Made by a program: the position numbers and the translations under genes | The notes under the pieces: model-generated | The model's input: only the letters and a program-made list of their open reading frames with translations | Databases searched by the model: none | Told to the model about the DNA's origin: nothing | Shown: positions 36,309-44,005 of the stretch, one piece after another | Layout: each line of letters starts with the position of its first letter | How positions within the stretch are numbered: the stretch's first letter is position 1 | DNA from: Solwaraspora sp. WMMD406 | GTDB taxonomy: Bacteria > Actinomycetota > Actinomycetes > Mycobacteriales > Micromonosporaceae | Length of the DNA stretch: 64,000 bases | Direction: 5' to 3' | Assembly: GCF_029626025.1 (NCBI RefSeq) | Contig: NZ_JARUBF010000001.1 | Span: forward strand, 6,232,001-6,296,000

Positions 36309-36373
36309 GCACATCAGAATGTCACATCAGGCAGGGCGCGCACCTACCCAGTCACCAGCATGTCGGGTGGGGG

Positions 36374-36406
36374 CGGGCTGCCGGCACGGGACCTGCCGGC
36401 AGCCCG
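36374..36406 (-). terminator. Hairpin terminator of the lpdA-type gene
   Basis: A perfect 13-bp stem, CGGGCTGCCGGCA (36374-36386) with TGCCGGCAGCCCG (36394-36406), and a 7-nt loop, 113 bp beyond the lpdA stop and 65 bp before the antitoxin start. Confidence 0.7.
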
Positions 36407-36518
36407 GGCGCTCCGCGGCCACCGGGAACGGGGGGAAATCCGGGGGCAGCGGATGTTGCCGCGTCAACGGTACGTCGTCCTGCCTGTTCTCCGCCGCCCC
36501 GGATTCGTCTTCGGTTGG

Positions 36519-37922
36519 TCACTCTTCGTCGTTCCACATCAGCTGACGTGCGGCTTCAGCGATTGATCCGGACAGAGAAGGATAAATTGTGATTGTGTGA
36601 GCTAGCTGACTCACCGTCATGTGGTTCTCGACCGCGACCGTGATCGGCATGATCAACTCGCTGGCCTTGGGCGCCACGACCACGCCGCCGATGATCTGTC
36701 CGCTGGCCGGGCGGCAGAACAGCTTGACGAAGCCGTCGCGCAGGTCGGCCATCTTGGCCCGCGCGTTGCCGGCCAGCGGCAGCATCACCTGCCGGGCCTG
36801 CACCCGGCCGTCGTCGACCTCGTCCTGGGACACCCCGACGGTGGCCAGCTCCGGGTCGGTGAAGACGTTCGCCGCGACCGTCCGCAGCCGCAGCGGCACC
36901 ACCGCCTCGCCGAGCGCGTGCCACATAGCGATCCGGCCCTGCATCGCGGCGACGCTGGCCAGCGGCAGCACGCCAGTGCAGTCGCCGGCGGCGTAGATGC
37001 CGGGCACATTGGTCCGCGACACCCGGTCGACCGGGACGTGGCCGCTGTCGGAGACGGTCACCCCGTACTCGGCCAGACCGAGGCCGGCGGTGTTGGGCAC
37101 CGAGCCGACCGCGATCAGCGCGTGCGAGCCGGTGACCGTACGGCCGTCGCTGAGCCGCACCTCGACGGCGTCGCCGGCCCGGATGACCGCGTCGGCCCGC
37201 GAGTTGTTGAGGATGGTCATCCCCCGAGCCCGGAACACCTGCTCGATCGCCATCGCGGCGTCGGCGTCCTCGTGCGGCATCACCCGGTCACGGCTGGAGA
37301 CCAAGGTCACCCGTACGCCCATCGCCAGGTAGGCGCTGGCGAACTCGGCACCGGTCACGCCGGAGCCGACCACGATCAGATGCTCGGGCAGCTCGGGCAG
37401 GTCGTACACCTGCCGCCAGGTCAGGATCCGTTCGCCGTCCGGTACGGCGGTAGGCAGCTTCCGGGGGGTGGCGCCGGTGGCGACCAGTACGGTCGACGCG
37501 GCGATCGCGTACTCAGCGTCACCGTCGGCCGGGGTGACCAGCACCCGGTGGGTGTGACCGAGCGTATCCTCACCGAGCCGCGCTGTGCCGGCGACGAAGG
37601 TGACGCCGGCCTTGACCAGTTTGTTGTGCACATCGGCCGACTGAGCCAGTGCGAGCCGCTTGACCCGGTCGTGCACCGCCGCCGCGTCGACGGTGACGGC
37701 TTCCAGTCCGTCCGAGTGGATCCCGAACTCCTCGGTGTCCCGATAGCCGGTGACCACCTCTGAGCTGGCGATGAACGTCTTCGACGGGACGCAGTCGGAC
37801 AGTACGCAGGCACCGCCCGCGCCGTCGGCCTCCACCACCGTGACGTCGGCCCGCAACTGCGCCGCGACCAGCGCCGCTTCGTAGCCGGCCGGGCCGCCGC
37901 CGATTATCACTATCCGCTTCAA
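36519..37922 (-). CDS. lpdA: NAD(P)H-quinone reductase of the LpdA flavoprotein type
   Basis: A 467-residue FAD-dependent pyridine nucleotide-disulfide oxidoreductase. It has the FAD site IIGGGPAGYEA, a CVLSDC motif (CxxxxC) near residues 39-44, the NAD(P)H site VVGSGVTGAEFASAYL, and GIYAAGDCTG. The C-terminal region HTITIYPSLSGS lacks the Glu of the His-Glu pair used by dihydrolipoamide dehydrogenases, which fits the quinone reductase branch (Rv3303c-like). Unlike my recollection of the mycobacterial protein, both redox cysteines are present here. Start is TTG 37922 with GGGGAGAAAG about 9 nt upstream. Confidence 0.85.
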   Translation of the reverse strand: MKRIVIIGGGPAGYEAALVAAQLRADVTVVEADGAGGACVLSDCVPSKTFIASSEVVTGYRDTEEFGIHSDGLEAVTVDAAAVHDRVKRLALAQSADVHNKLVKAGVTFVAGTARLGEDTLGHTHRVLVTPADGDAEYAIAASTVLVATGATPRKLPTAVPDGERILTWRQVYDLPELPEHLIVVGSGVTGAEFASAYLAMGVRVTLVSSRDRVMPHEDADAAMAIEQVFRARGMTILNNSRADAVIRAGDAVEVRLSDGRTVTGSHALIAVGSVPNTAGLGLAEYGVTVSDSGHVPVDRVSRTNVPGIYAAGDCTGVLPLASVAAMQGRIAMWHALGEAVVPLRLRTVAANVFTDPELATVGVSQDEVDDGRVQARQVMLPLAGNARAKMADLRDGFVKLFCRPASGQIIGGVVVAPKASELIMPITVAVENHMTVSQLAHTITIYPSLSGSIAEAARQLMWNDEE

Positions 37923-38054
37923 AACGACTTTCTCCCCAAATCTGACTTATGCTTCCTGATCGGCCGTCCGGGCTCGACGTCCGACCAACTGCCTGACACG
38001 CGACACGCTCACTCGTATTCTCCCCCACCCCTCCGGCGGGCTATCGTCATCGCC

Positions 38055-38510
38055 GTGCGTCATTACGCCGCGTATGGCTCAAACCTCGACCCCGCTCGGA
38101 TGCGTGCTTACTGTCCGCATTCGCCCATGGTGGGCACCGGCTGGCTGGAAGGCTGGCGGCTCACGTTTGCCGGCGAGGGGGTGATCGGTTGGGAAGGCGC
38201 GGTGACCACCATCGTGGAGTCGCCCGGTGACCGGGTCTTCGTCGCACTCTACGACGTCCACCCCTGGGACGCCGCCCAGCTCGACGAAGTCGAGGGTGCC
38301 CTCGCCAGCACCTACCGCCGGTTGACCGTCCGGGTGGCCACCCTGGACGGCGAGGTGACCGCCTGGGTGTACGTCTTCGACGGCTACGAGGGCGGACTGC
38401 CGACCGCCTGGTACCTGTCGGAAATCGCCAACGCGGCGGAGAAGGCCGGCGCGCCGGACGACTACGTCGCCGAGCTGCGCGCCCGACCCACCCGTACCGC
38501 CACGCCCTGA
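38055..38510 (+). CDS. Gamma-glutamylcyclotransferase-like protein
   Basis: A 151-residue GGCT/AIG2-fold protein. It opens with YAAYGSNLDPARM (the YGSNL substrate loop), has LYDVHPWDAAQLDEVEG with the expected catalytic acidic residue, and AWVYVFDGYEGGLPTAWYL. Members release 5-oxoproline from gamma-glutamyl groups; actinobacterial copies are uncharacterised. GTG 38055 follows TATCGT (38042-38047) by 7 nt. It is divergent from lpdA and convergent with the next minus-strand operon. Confidence 0.85.
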   Translation: MRHYAAYGSNLDPARMRAYCPHSPMVGTGWLEGWRLTFAGEGVIGWEGAVTTIVESPGDRVFVALYDVHPWDAAQLDEVEGALASTYRRLTVRVATLDGEVTAWVYVFDGYEGGLPTAWYLSEIANAAEKAGAPDDYVAELRARPTRTATP

Positions 38511-38549
38511 CGCCCCGGCGGGCCGCGCCGAGACGGCCGTCGCCGTCGC

Positions 38550-39284
38550 TCACCGGACGTGGTCGGCGGCTCCGTCGAGCAGGGTCACCAGTTCCTTGCG
38601 CTGCGCGGCGGTGAGCACCGTGAACGCCTGACCGGCCAGCCGGTTCGTCATCTGTTCCGCCCACACCCGGCGGCGGATCAGCGATCCCGTCGGCGGCCAC
38701 GGTGGTGCCCACCCCGCCGCGATCGCGCCGTCCGGCCCGTCCGGTCCGGTGAGGATCGCCTCCAACGGCGTCAACCCCGCCACCCGTACGGCGAGCAGAT
38801 GCACGCCCACCCGGTGTTCGACCAACAGTCGGACCACGGCGGCGGCCCGTGCGCCAGCGGAGTCGTCCGGACAGGGCGTCGCCCGCCAGGCGGCGAACAG
38901 CGGCAGGCCGGTGGCGTCGGCGCTGTCCACCACCTGGTCGGCCAACTCGGTCAGCCGTGCCACGTCCGGGTAGTCGCCGAGTCGCTCGACACCCCACCGG
39001 CAGCACTCGGCCAGGCTCATCGCGGCGACCTCCGCCGGCGTGCTGGCCGCGCGGGCGGCTTCCCAACCGTCCGCCACCGCGTCGACGGCGAGGAACCCGA
39101 GCGCGGCGGCGGCCGTCTGCGCTGACACCTCGCCCAGCACGCCGCCGCGGCCGGCGACCTGGTACGCCCAACCACCGAGGCCGAGTCGACGGCACCGCGC
39201 CAGGGCAGCGGGGCACTCGCTGTACGCCACACTCAATTCGTGCAGGCTGCGCCGGCACGCACCGGCTGCCTGATCCGGATTCAC
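38550..39284 (-). CDS. SCO6745-like hypothetical protein
   Basis: A 244-residue soluble, mostly helical protein. GLGGWAYQVAGRGGVLGEVSAQTAAAALGFLAVDAV resembles the start of SCO6745-family proteins (ALGL...YFAGRAAPLG pattern); the C-terminal half ends in helical AAQRKELVTLLDGA. The biochemical function of that family is unknown to me. GTG 39284. It is the last gene of a three-gene minus-strand set with the coiled-coil protein (39322) and MBL hydrolase (40292). Confidence 0.6.
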   Translation of the reverse strand: MNPDQAAGACRRSLHELSVAYSECPAALARCRRLGLGGWAYQVAGRGGVLGEVSAQTAAAALGFLAVDAVADGWEAARAASTPAEVAAMSLAECCRWGVERLGDYPDVARLTELADQVVDSADATGLPLFAAWRATPCPDDSAGARAAAVVRLLVEHRVGVHLLAVRVAGLTPLEAILTGPDGPDGAIAAGWAPPWPPTGSLIRRRVWAEQMTNRLAGQAFTVLTAAQRKELVTLLDGAADHVR

Positions 39285-39321
39285 CGCGATCCGCCCTTCA
39301 CCCGCCCGATCGACGTCACCG

Positions 39322-40275
39322 TCACCGGTCCGGCCCCTGTCCCGACAGGTCTTCCAACGCGGCCTGTACGTCGCCGACGTAGCGCCGGGCGGCGGTGGCC
39401 GCCCGTTCGGCCGTCTTGCGCGCCACCTTGCGGCGGGCGAGTTCCTGCTCGGCGGCGGAGCGTCGGCGCTCCCACTCAGCCACCGTCCGCTGTGCCTCGG
39501 CGACCGCTTCGGCGGCGTCGTGTTCGGCGGCGGCGGCTCGGGCGACGTCCGCCTGGGCGGCGCGCTGATCGGCCCGTGCGGTGTCGAGTTCGGCGGTGAG
39601 CCGGTCGCGGCGGCGGTCGAGTTCCCGCTGCGCGCGTTCGGCCCGCGCCTGCTCGGCCCGGGACGTGCCGGGCGGGCCCTGCTCGGCCCGGGACGTGCTG
39701 GGCGCGGCCTGCTCGGCCCGGGATCGGTCGGACGCGGCCGGTGCCGGGGCGACCTCGTCGTCCGGGCCGACCAGCCGCAGCCGGGGACGCGGCACCTCGC
39801 CGAACCCGGCGTAGTCGACGGCCCGGATCAACCGCCCGGAACGTACCTGCGCCGCGATCGACTCGTCGGCCAGGCTCGCCGACAGGGTCGCCTCGACCTC
39901 GGCCAGCGGCAGCTTGCCGGCGGCGGTCGCCGGATCCTGCTCGACCGCCAGGGTTCTCGCCTCGGCGACCAGCGCTTCGATCAACGCCCGGCGGCGGCCG
40001 GAGAGTTCTCGCAGCGCCGAGCCCTGCAGGTCGCGCTGCGCGGCCCGCAGTTCGCCGGCCAACTCCACCAGGCCACCGACCAGGTCGGCCCGGTGCCAGG
40101 CGAGCAGATTGACCAGCCAGGCGGCCACCGTCGGCTTGCGGAGTCCGGCGATCGCCCGCGCGGCGGCCGGGTCCGTGGACCGGGCGGTCGCCACCGCATC
40201 GGTACGGACCGCGACGAACCGCCCCGGTGGCAGCGTGTAAAGCTGCCGCACCACCTCCGTGGGTGCCTCCGTCAC
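39322..40275 (-). CDS. Coiled-coil hypothetical protein with 10-residue repeats
   Basis: A 317-residue actinobacterial protein. The N-terminal domain (about 1-150: LPPGRFVAVRTDAVATARS, KPTVAAWLVNLLAW) is conserved-looking. A linker carries three SRAEQ repeats (30-bp units at 39649-39738), and a long Ala/Glu/Arg coiled coil (about 195-300) leads to a short acidic end. No enzymatic motif. GTG or ATG start at 40275, 16 nt after the MBL gene stop. A scaffold or regulatory role is possible but not shown. Confidence 0.7.
   Translation of the reverse strand: MTEAPTEVVRQLYTLPPGRFVAVRTDAVATARSTDPAAARAIAGLRKPTVAAWLVNLLAWHRADLVGGLVELAGELRAAQRDLQGSALRELSGRRRALIEALVAEARTLAVEQDPATAAGKLPLAEVEATLSASLADESIAAQVRSGRLIRAVDYAGFGEVPRPRLRLVGPDDEVAPAPAASDRSRAEQAAPSTSRAEQGPPGTSRAEQARAERAQRELDRRRDRLTAELDTARADQRAAQADVARAAAAEHDAAEAVAEAQRTVAEWERRRSAAEQELARRKVARKTAERAATAARRYVGDVQAALEDLSGQGPDR
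39649..39738 (-). repeat. Three in-frame 30-bp repeats in the coiled-coil gene
   Basis: Units 39649-39678, 39679-39708 and 39709-39738 share CTGCTCGGCCCGGGA. They encode SRAEQ followed by a variable Ala/Pro/Gly/Ser pentapeptide. Confidence 0.8.
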
Positions 40276-40291
40276 GCCGTGTCGCCTCCGC

Positions 40292-40921
40292 TCAGCGCAA
40301 TGTGGTCCCGGCTGGCAGGCGAGCGTACTCGCAGCCGGCCAGTGTGGTCATGTTGCCGTCGGTCACCGTGTGTCCGGCGTCGTTGAGCAGGCCGTCGTGC
40401 AGGGCGATCGCCCGGCGGGGTGCGACGGACCGGACGAAGTCGACCGCCTCGGCGAGCTTGAGCCAGGGTGCCGACACCGGCACGAACAGGGTGTCCACCT
40501 CGGCGTCGGCCGGCACGTCGAACGAGTCCCCCGGATGGTAGACCGAATCGGCGACGAGGAATCCCAGGTTGGGCACGCGTGGAACGTCCGGGTGGATCTC
40601 GGCGTGCCAACCGCCGTACGCCCGTACCGGCATCCCGGCCGCCTCGAAGCTGTCCCCCGACTCGACCGTACGCACGACGTCGCCGAAGGACTCCAGCTTG
40701 GACCGTACGGCCGGATGGGTGTGGATGGTCACGGCGGGCCGGCGGGCCAGCGCGTCGGCGAGCTGGTCGACGTCGAGGTGGTCGAAGTGTTCGTGGGTGA
40801 CGAGGACGGCGTCGACGCCGTCGAGCGCGGCCGGTTCGCTGAACGCGCCGGGATCGATCACCAGTACGGCACCGTCGTTTTCCAGCCGTACGCAGGAATG
40901 GCCGAACTTGGTCAATCGCAT
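40292..40921 (-). CDS. MBL-fold metal-dependent hydrolase
   Basis: A 209-residue metallo-beta-lactamase-fold protein of the UlaG-like single-domain type. It has THEHFDHLD (HxHxDH) near residue 43, the later metal ligands in YHPGDSFD (His, Asp) and a final His in ALHDGLL. The substrate is unknown. ATG 40921 has AAGGAG 6 nt upstream; the longer frame is not supported. It is divergent from the DUF4349 lipoprotein gene across 121 bp and heads the operon that includes the coiled-coil gene. Confidence 0.85.
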   Translation of the reverse strand: MRLTKFGHSCVRLENDGAVLVIDPGAFSEPAALDGVDAVLVTHEHFDHLDVDQLADALARRPAVTIHTHPAVRSKLESFGDVVRTVESGDSFEAAGMPVRAYGGWHAEIHPDVPRVPNLGFLVADSVYHPGDSFDVPADAEVDTLFVPVSAPWLKLAEAVDFVRSVAPRRAIALHDGLLNDAGHTVTDGNMTTLAGCEYARLPAGTTLR

Positions 40922-41042
40922 CGTGACTCCTTGACAACCGAATCGTGATCCGCCGGTTCGCAGTCTGCCGGAACCGCTGACCGCGCGCCGCGCGTCTGAG
41001 CGACAACGGGCGGCAACGTGAAACGAACGCGAGGAGAACCCT

Positions 41043-42131
41043 TTGATAGCGAACGGTAGGCAACGACGTCGGCAGGGCCACGGACGGCTCGCCGGCACCG
41101 TGACGGTGGCGGCGCTCGTCGGACTACTGACGGTGGCCGGATGCTCGGCGACGGATCAGTCCGGTGGCGACTCGGGTGAGATGGCGTCGCAGGCGGACGC
41201 CCCGGCGGCGGCCCCCTTCGCGGAGGGCCGTCCGGCCCAGGAAGAGGCGGGCGGCGGTGGTGAGGACGCCGCCAGGGAGGGCGCCGCAGCGCAGCCGGAC
41301 GGGGCCCCGCCGGTCGATCTGCTGGTCGACTCCCGGTCGATCATCTACGCCGGGTCGATCACCGTACGGGTCGAGGACGTGACGGCGAAGGCCGGCGAGG
41401 CGGCGACGATCGCCAGCTCCGTCGGCGGTTTCGTCGGCCGCGACCAGCGATCGGAGTACGACTCGCACGCCCGCGCGACGCTGGAGCTGCGGGTGCCGGC
41501 GGCCGAGTTCGACGCGGTGATCGACCGGCTGTCCCGGCTGGGCGAGGAGGAACACCGGGAGCTGAGCACCCAGGACGTCACCGAGGAGGTGATCGACCTG
41601 GACGCCCGGATCGCCACCCAGGAGGCGCGGGTACGCAGTGGTCGCGCCCTGCTGGCCCGCGCCGAAACCCTCGCCGACCTGGTGATGCTGGAAAGTGAAC
41701 TGGCCAAGCGGGAGGCGGACCTGGCGTCGCTGGAGGCGAAGAAGCGGCACCTGGCCGATCTCACCGCGCTGTCCCGGGTGACCGTCGAACTCGTCGGCCC
41801 GGACACCCCTCCGGCCGACGACGAGCCGGGGCTCGGTTTCCTGGCTGGTCTGGCCGCCGGCTGGGACGCGTTCGTCGCCTCGTTGCGGGTGCTGGTCACG
41901 GTGCTCGGGGCGCTGCTGCCCTGGCTGGTCGCGCTCGGCGTACCGGTGCTGGTGGTGGTGTGGCTGTTGCGCCGGTCCACCGGGCGGTCGCGCCGGGCCG
42001 AGCCGGCGCTGTCCGCCACCGCGCGGACCGATCCGGCACCGGCACCGGCACCGGCACCGGCACCGGCACCGGCGACACCTACGCCGCGTGAACCGACCGA
42101 CGCGGAAAGCAAGGACCCGCAGACGCGGTGA
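41043..42131 (+). CDS. DUF4349 lipoprotein
   Basis: A 362-residue lipoprotein. The signal peptide ends in the lipobox LTVAGC (Cys about 35), followed by a Gly/Ala/Glu-rich spacer. The DUF4349 domain (about 98-262: SIIYAGSITVRVEDV, GGFVGRDQRS, LSRLGEEEHRELSTQDVTEEVIDLDARI and a coiled coil) precedes a transmembrane helix and a tail of Ala-Pro repeats. Such proteins are cell-surface and of unknown function. Start TTG 41043 has GAGGAG 7-8 nt upstream. The stop codon lies inside a 17-bp tandem duplication. Confidence 0.85.
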   Translation: MIANGRQRRRQGHGRLAGTVTVAALVGLLTVAGCSATDQSGGDSGEMASQADAPAAAPFAEGRPAQEEAGGGGEDAAREGAAAQPDGAPPVDLLVDSRSIIYAGSITVRVEDVTAKAGEAATIASSVGGFVGRDQRSEYDSHARATLELRVPAAEFDAVIDRLSRLGEEEHRELSTQDVTEEVIDLDARIATQEARVRSGRALLARAETLADLVMLESELAKREADLASLEAKKRHLADLTALSRVTVELVGPDTPPADDEPGLGFLAGLAAGWDAFVASLRVLVTVLGALLPWLVALGVPVLVVVWLLRRSTGRSRRAEPALSATARTDPAPAPAPAPAPAPATPTPREPTDAESKDPQTR

Positions 42132-42150
42132 CGCCGCAGACGCGGTGACG
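42117..42150 (+). repeat. 17-bp tandem duplication over the DUF4349 stop codon
   Basis: CCGCAGACGCGGTGACG at 42117-42133 and 42134-42150. The stop TGA (42129-42131) is in the first copy, so the duplication left the protein unchanged. Confidence 0.85.
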
Positions 42151-42228
42151 GCCGTCCGGCGGCGACGGTCGTTACGGGGGCGGGCCGAGCGCGGTCCGCC
42201 CCCTGCGTGCGCGGCTCTCGACGAGAGT

Positions 42229-43488
42229 TCAGTCCGCCTCGGCGGCCTGCAGCACGGTGTGCACGAGCAGTCGTGCGCCGACCGCGATCGCCCGCTCGTC
42301 CACGTCGAACGAGGCCCGGTGCAGGTCGCTGCCGGGTTCGGACCGACCGACGCCGAGACGCGCCAGGGCACCCGGCACGTACTCCAGATACCAGGAGAAG
42401 TCTTCGCCGCCCATGCTCTGCGGGGTGTCGGCGACAGCGGCGGTTCCCAGGGCTGCGCTGGTGGCGGCGGTGAGTACGCCGATCGCCGCCGCGTCGTTGA
42501 TCACCGGCGGCCGGCCGCGCAGATATTCGATGTCGACGGTGGCCCCGGTCGGGGCGACCACCTCGCGGATGATCTGGGTGACGATCTCCGGTGCCGCGTT
42601 CCAGGTGGGGCGGTCCAGTACCCGCAGGGTGCCGGCGGCGCTGGCCTCGTTGGGGATCACGTTGTACTGGGTGCCGGCGGACGCCTGCCCGAAGACCAGC
42701 AGCAACCCGGAGTTGGCCGGGACCCGGCGGTTGACCAGGGCGGGGACCTCGGTGACGAGGCGGCCGAGGGCGTTGACCAGGTCGACGGTCAGGTGGGGGC
42801 GGGCGGTGTGTCCGCCGGGTCCGGACAGCCGCACGCTGATGTTGTCCGCCGCCGCGGTGATCGGTCCGACCCGCAGACCGACCTGGCCAACCGGCAGGTT
42901 GGGGTCACAGTGCAGGGCGAAGATCTGCGTGACGTCCTCCAGTCCGCCGGCGGCGATCACCTCCAGGGAGCCGCAGGGCAGGATTTCCTCGGCCGGCTGG
43001 AAGATGAGCCGGACCCGCTGGCGGAGCTCGCCACGGGCGGCGAGTTCGGCGAGCAGCATGCCGGTGCCGAGCAGTACGGTCGTGTGCACATCGTGCCCGC
43101 ACGCGTGACAGACTCCCGCGACGGTCGACCGGTACGGCACGTCCTTGACGTCGGTCAGCGGCAGCGCGTCGATGTCGGCGCGCAGCGCGAGTACGGGTCC
43201 GTGCGCCATGCCGGCGTCGATGTCGCAGATGACGCCGTTGCCCTTGGGCAGGAGTCGGGCGGTGAGTCCCATGGCGGAGAGTTGGTGGGCGACGTAGGCG
43301 GCGGTCTCGAACTCGTGGCCGGACAGTTCCGGGTGGGCGTGCAGGTGTCGCCGGATCGCGGTCAGTTCTGGGCTGCGAGCGTCGAGCAACTTGTCCAGCC
43401 CGACTGGCAGGGGTTGGGTACCTGGCAGCGGATCGGGCCAGGACGACGCCATCTCGCTGCCGGTAGGCAACGTCAACGCACTCGTCAC
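42229..43488 (-). CDS. M20D-family amidohydrolase
   Basis: A 419-residue zinc peptidase-like hydrolase of the aminoacylase/IAA-amino-acid hydrolase group, cleaving N-acyl amino acids or similar amides. Visible are RRHLHAHPELSGHE, the metal motif CHACGHDVHTT with the Cys ligand typical of M20D, QPAEE with the catalytic acid, a dimerisation-domain GHTARPH, and SMGGEDFSWYL near the C-terminus. GTG 43488 is the likely start (MTSALTLPTG); ATG 42 bases further in is an alternative. It is divergent from the kinase at 44006. Confidence 0.9.
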   Translation of the reverse strand: MTSALTLPTGSEMASSWPDPLPGTQPLPVGLDKLLDARSPELTAIRRHLHAHPELSGHEFETAAYVAHQLSAMGLTARLLPKGNGVICDIDAGMAHGPVLALRADIDALPLTDVKDVPYRSTVAGVCHACGHDVHTTVLLGTGMLLAELAARGELRQRVRLIFQPAEEILPCGSLEVIAAGGLEDVTQIFALHCDPNLPVGQVGLRVGPITAAADNISVRLSGPGGHTARPHLTVDLVNALGRLVTEVPALVNRRVPANSGLLLVFGQASAGTQYNVIPNEASAAGTLRVLDRPTWNAAPEIVTQIIREVVAPTGATVDIEYLRGRPPVINDAAAIGVLTAATSAALGTAAVADTPQSMGGEDFSWYLEYVPGALARLGVGRSEPGSDLHRASFDVDERAIAVGARLLVHTVLQAAEAD

Positions 43489-44005
43489 GTCAGATTCTCG
43501 ATCACTGTGGATGGGATGGGACCCCGACAGCGTAGACCGGGGACGGTAACGCTGCGCAACATCATTCGGGTAGTGACCGCATCGCGTATTGTCATGGAAT
43601 GCCTGGTAGAGGCGTTCAGACCGCTGCGGTCCGCCCCGATTGTCACTATCGAAGGCAGCCATGGGTCCCACACCTCCTACGGGGGGTAACGGTCGACGCG
43701 GCCAGCCGGTTGTCGGTTCGACCGAGAACTGACAGATATCCGACTCTTGATCTTCGTACCACCGGAGCCTGCGATCGTCGCGCGCGCGGACCACGACCCG
43801 GCGTCGGACCGCACGCCCGAAAGACGTTCCGGCACGGTGAGTGGTTCGGTACCGAGAGTCCGATCCGATGTACATTGGGCTATCACACAACCACACAGAG
43901 TGGACTTCTGACCAACCTCGGCCCGTGGCTTTCGTTCGGGCGGAGGACCCAGCAAGATAGAGGGGTTGCTTCCCCGGCCCCTCAATTCTCTCGGCGGCAT
44001 TTCCT
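43489..44005. other. 517-bp intergenic region without genes
   Basis: Divergent promoters of the M20 hydrolase and the kinase operon must lie here. I see TACGCT on the minus strand near 43530 as one -10 candidate, and no other convincing element, hairpin or conserved small frame. Confidence 0.5.
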
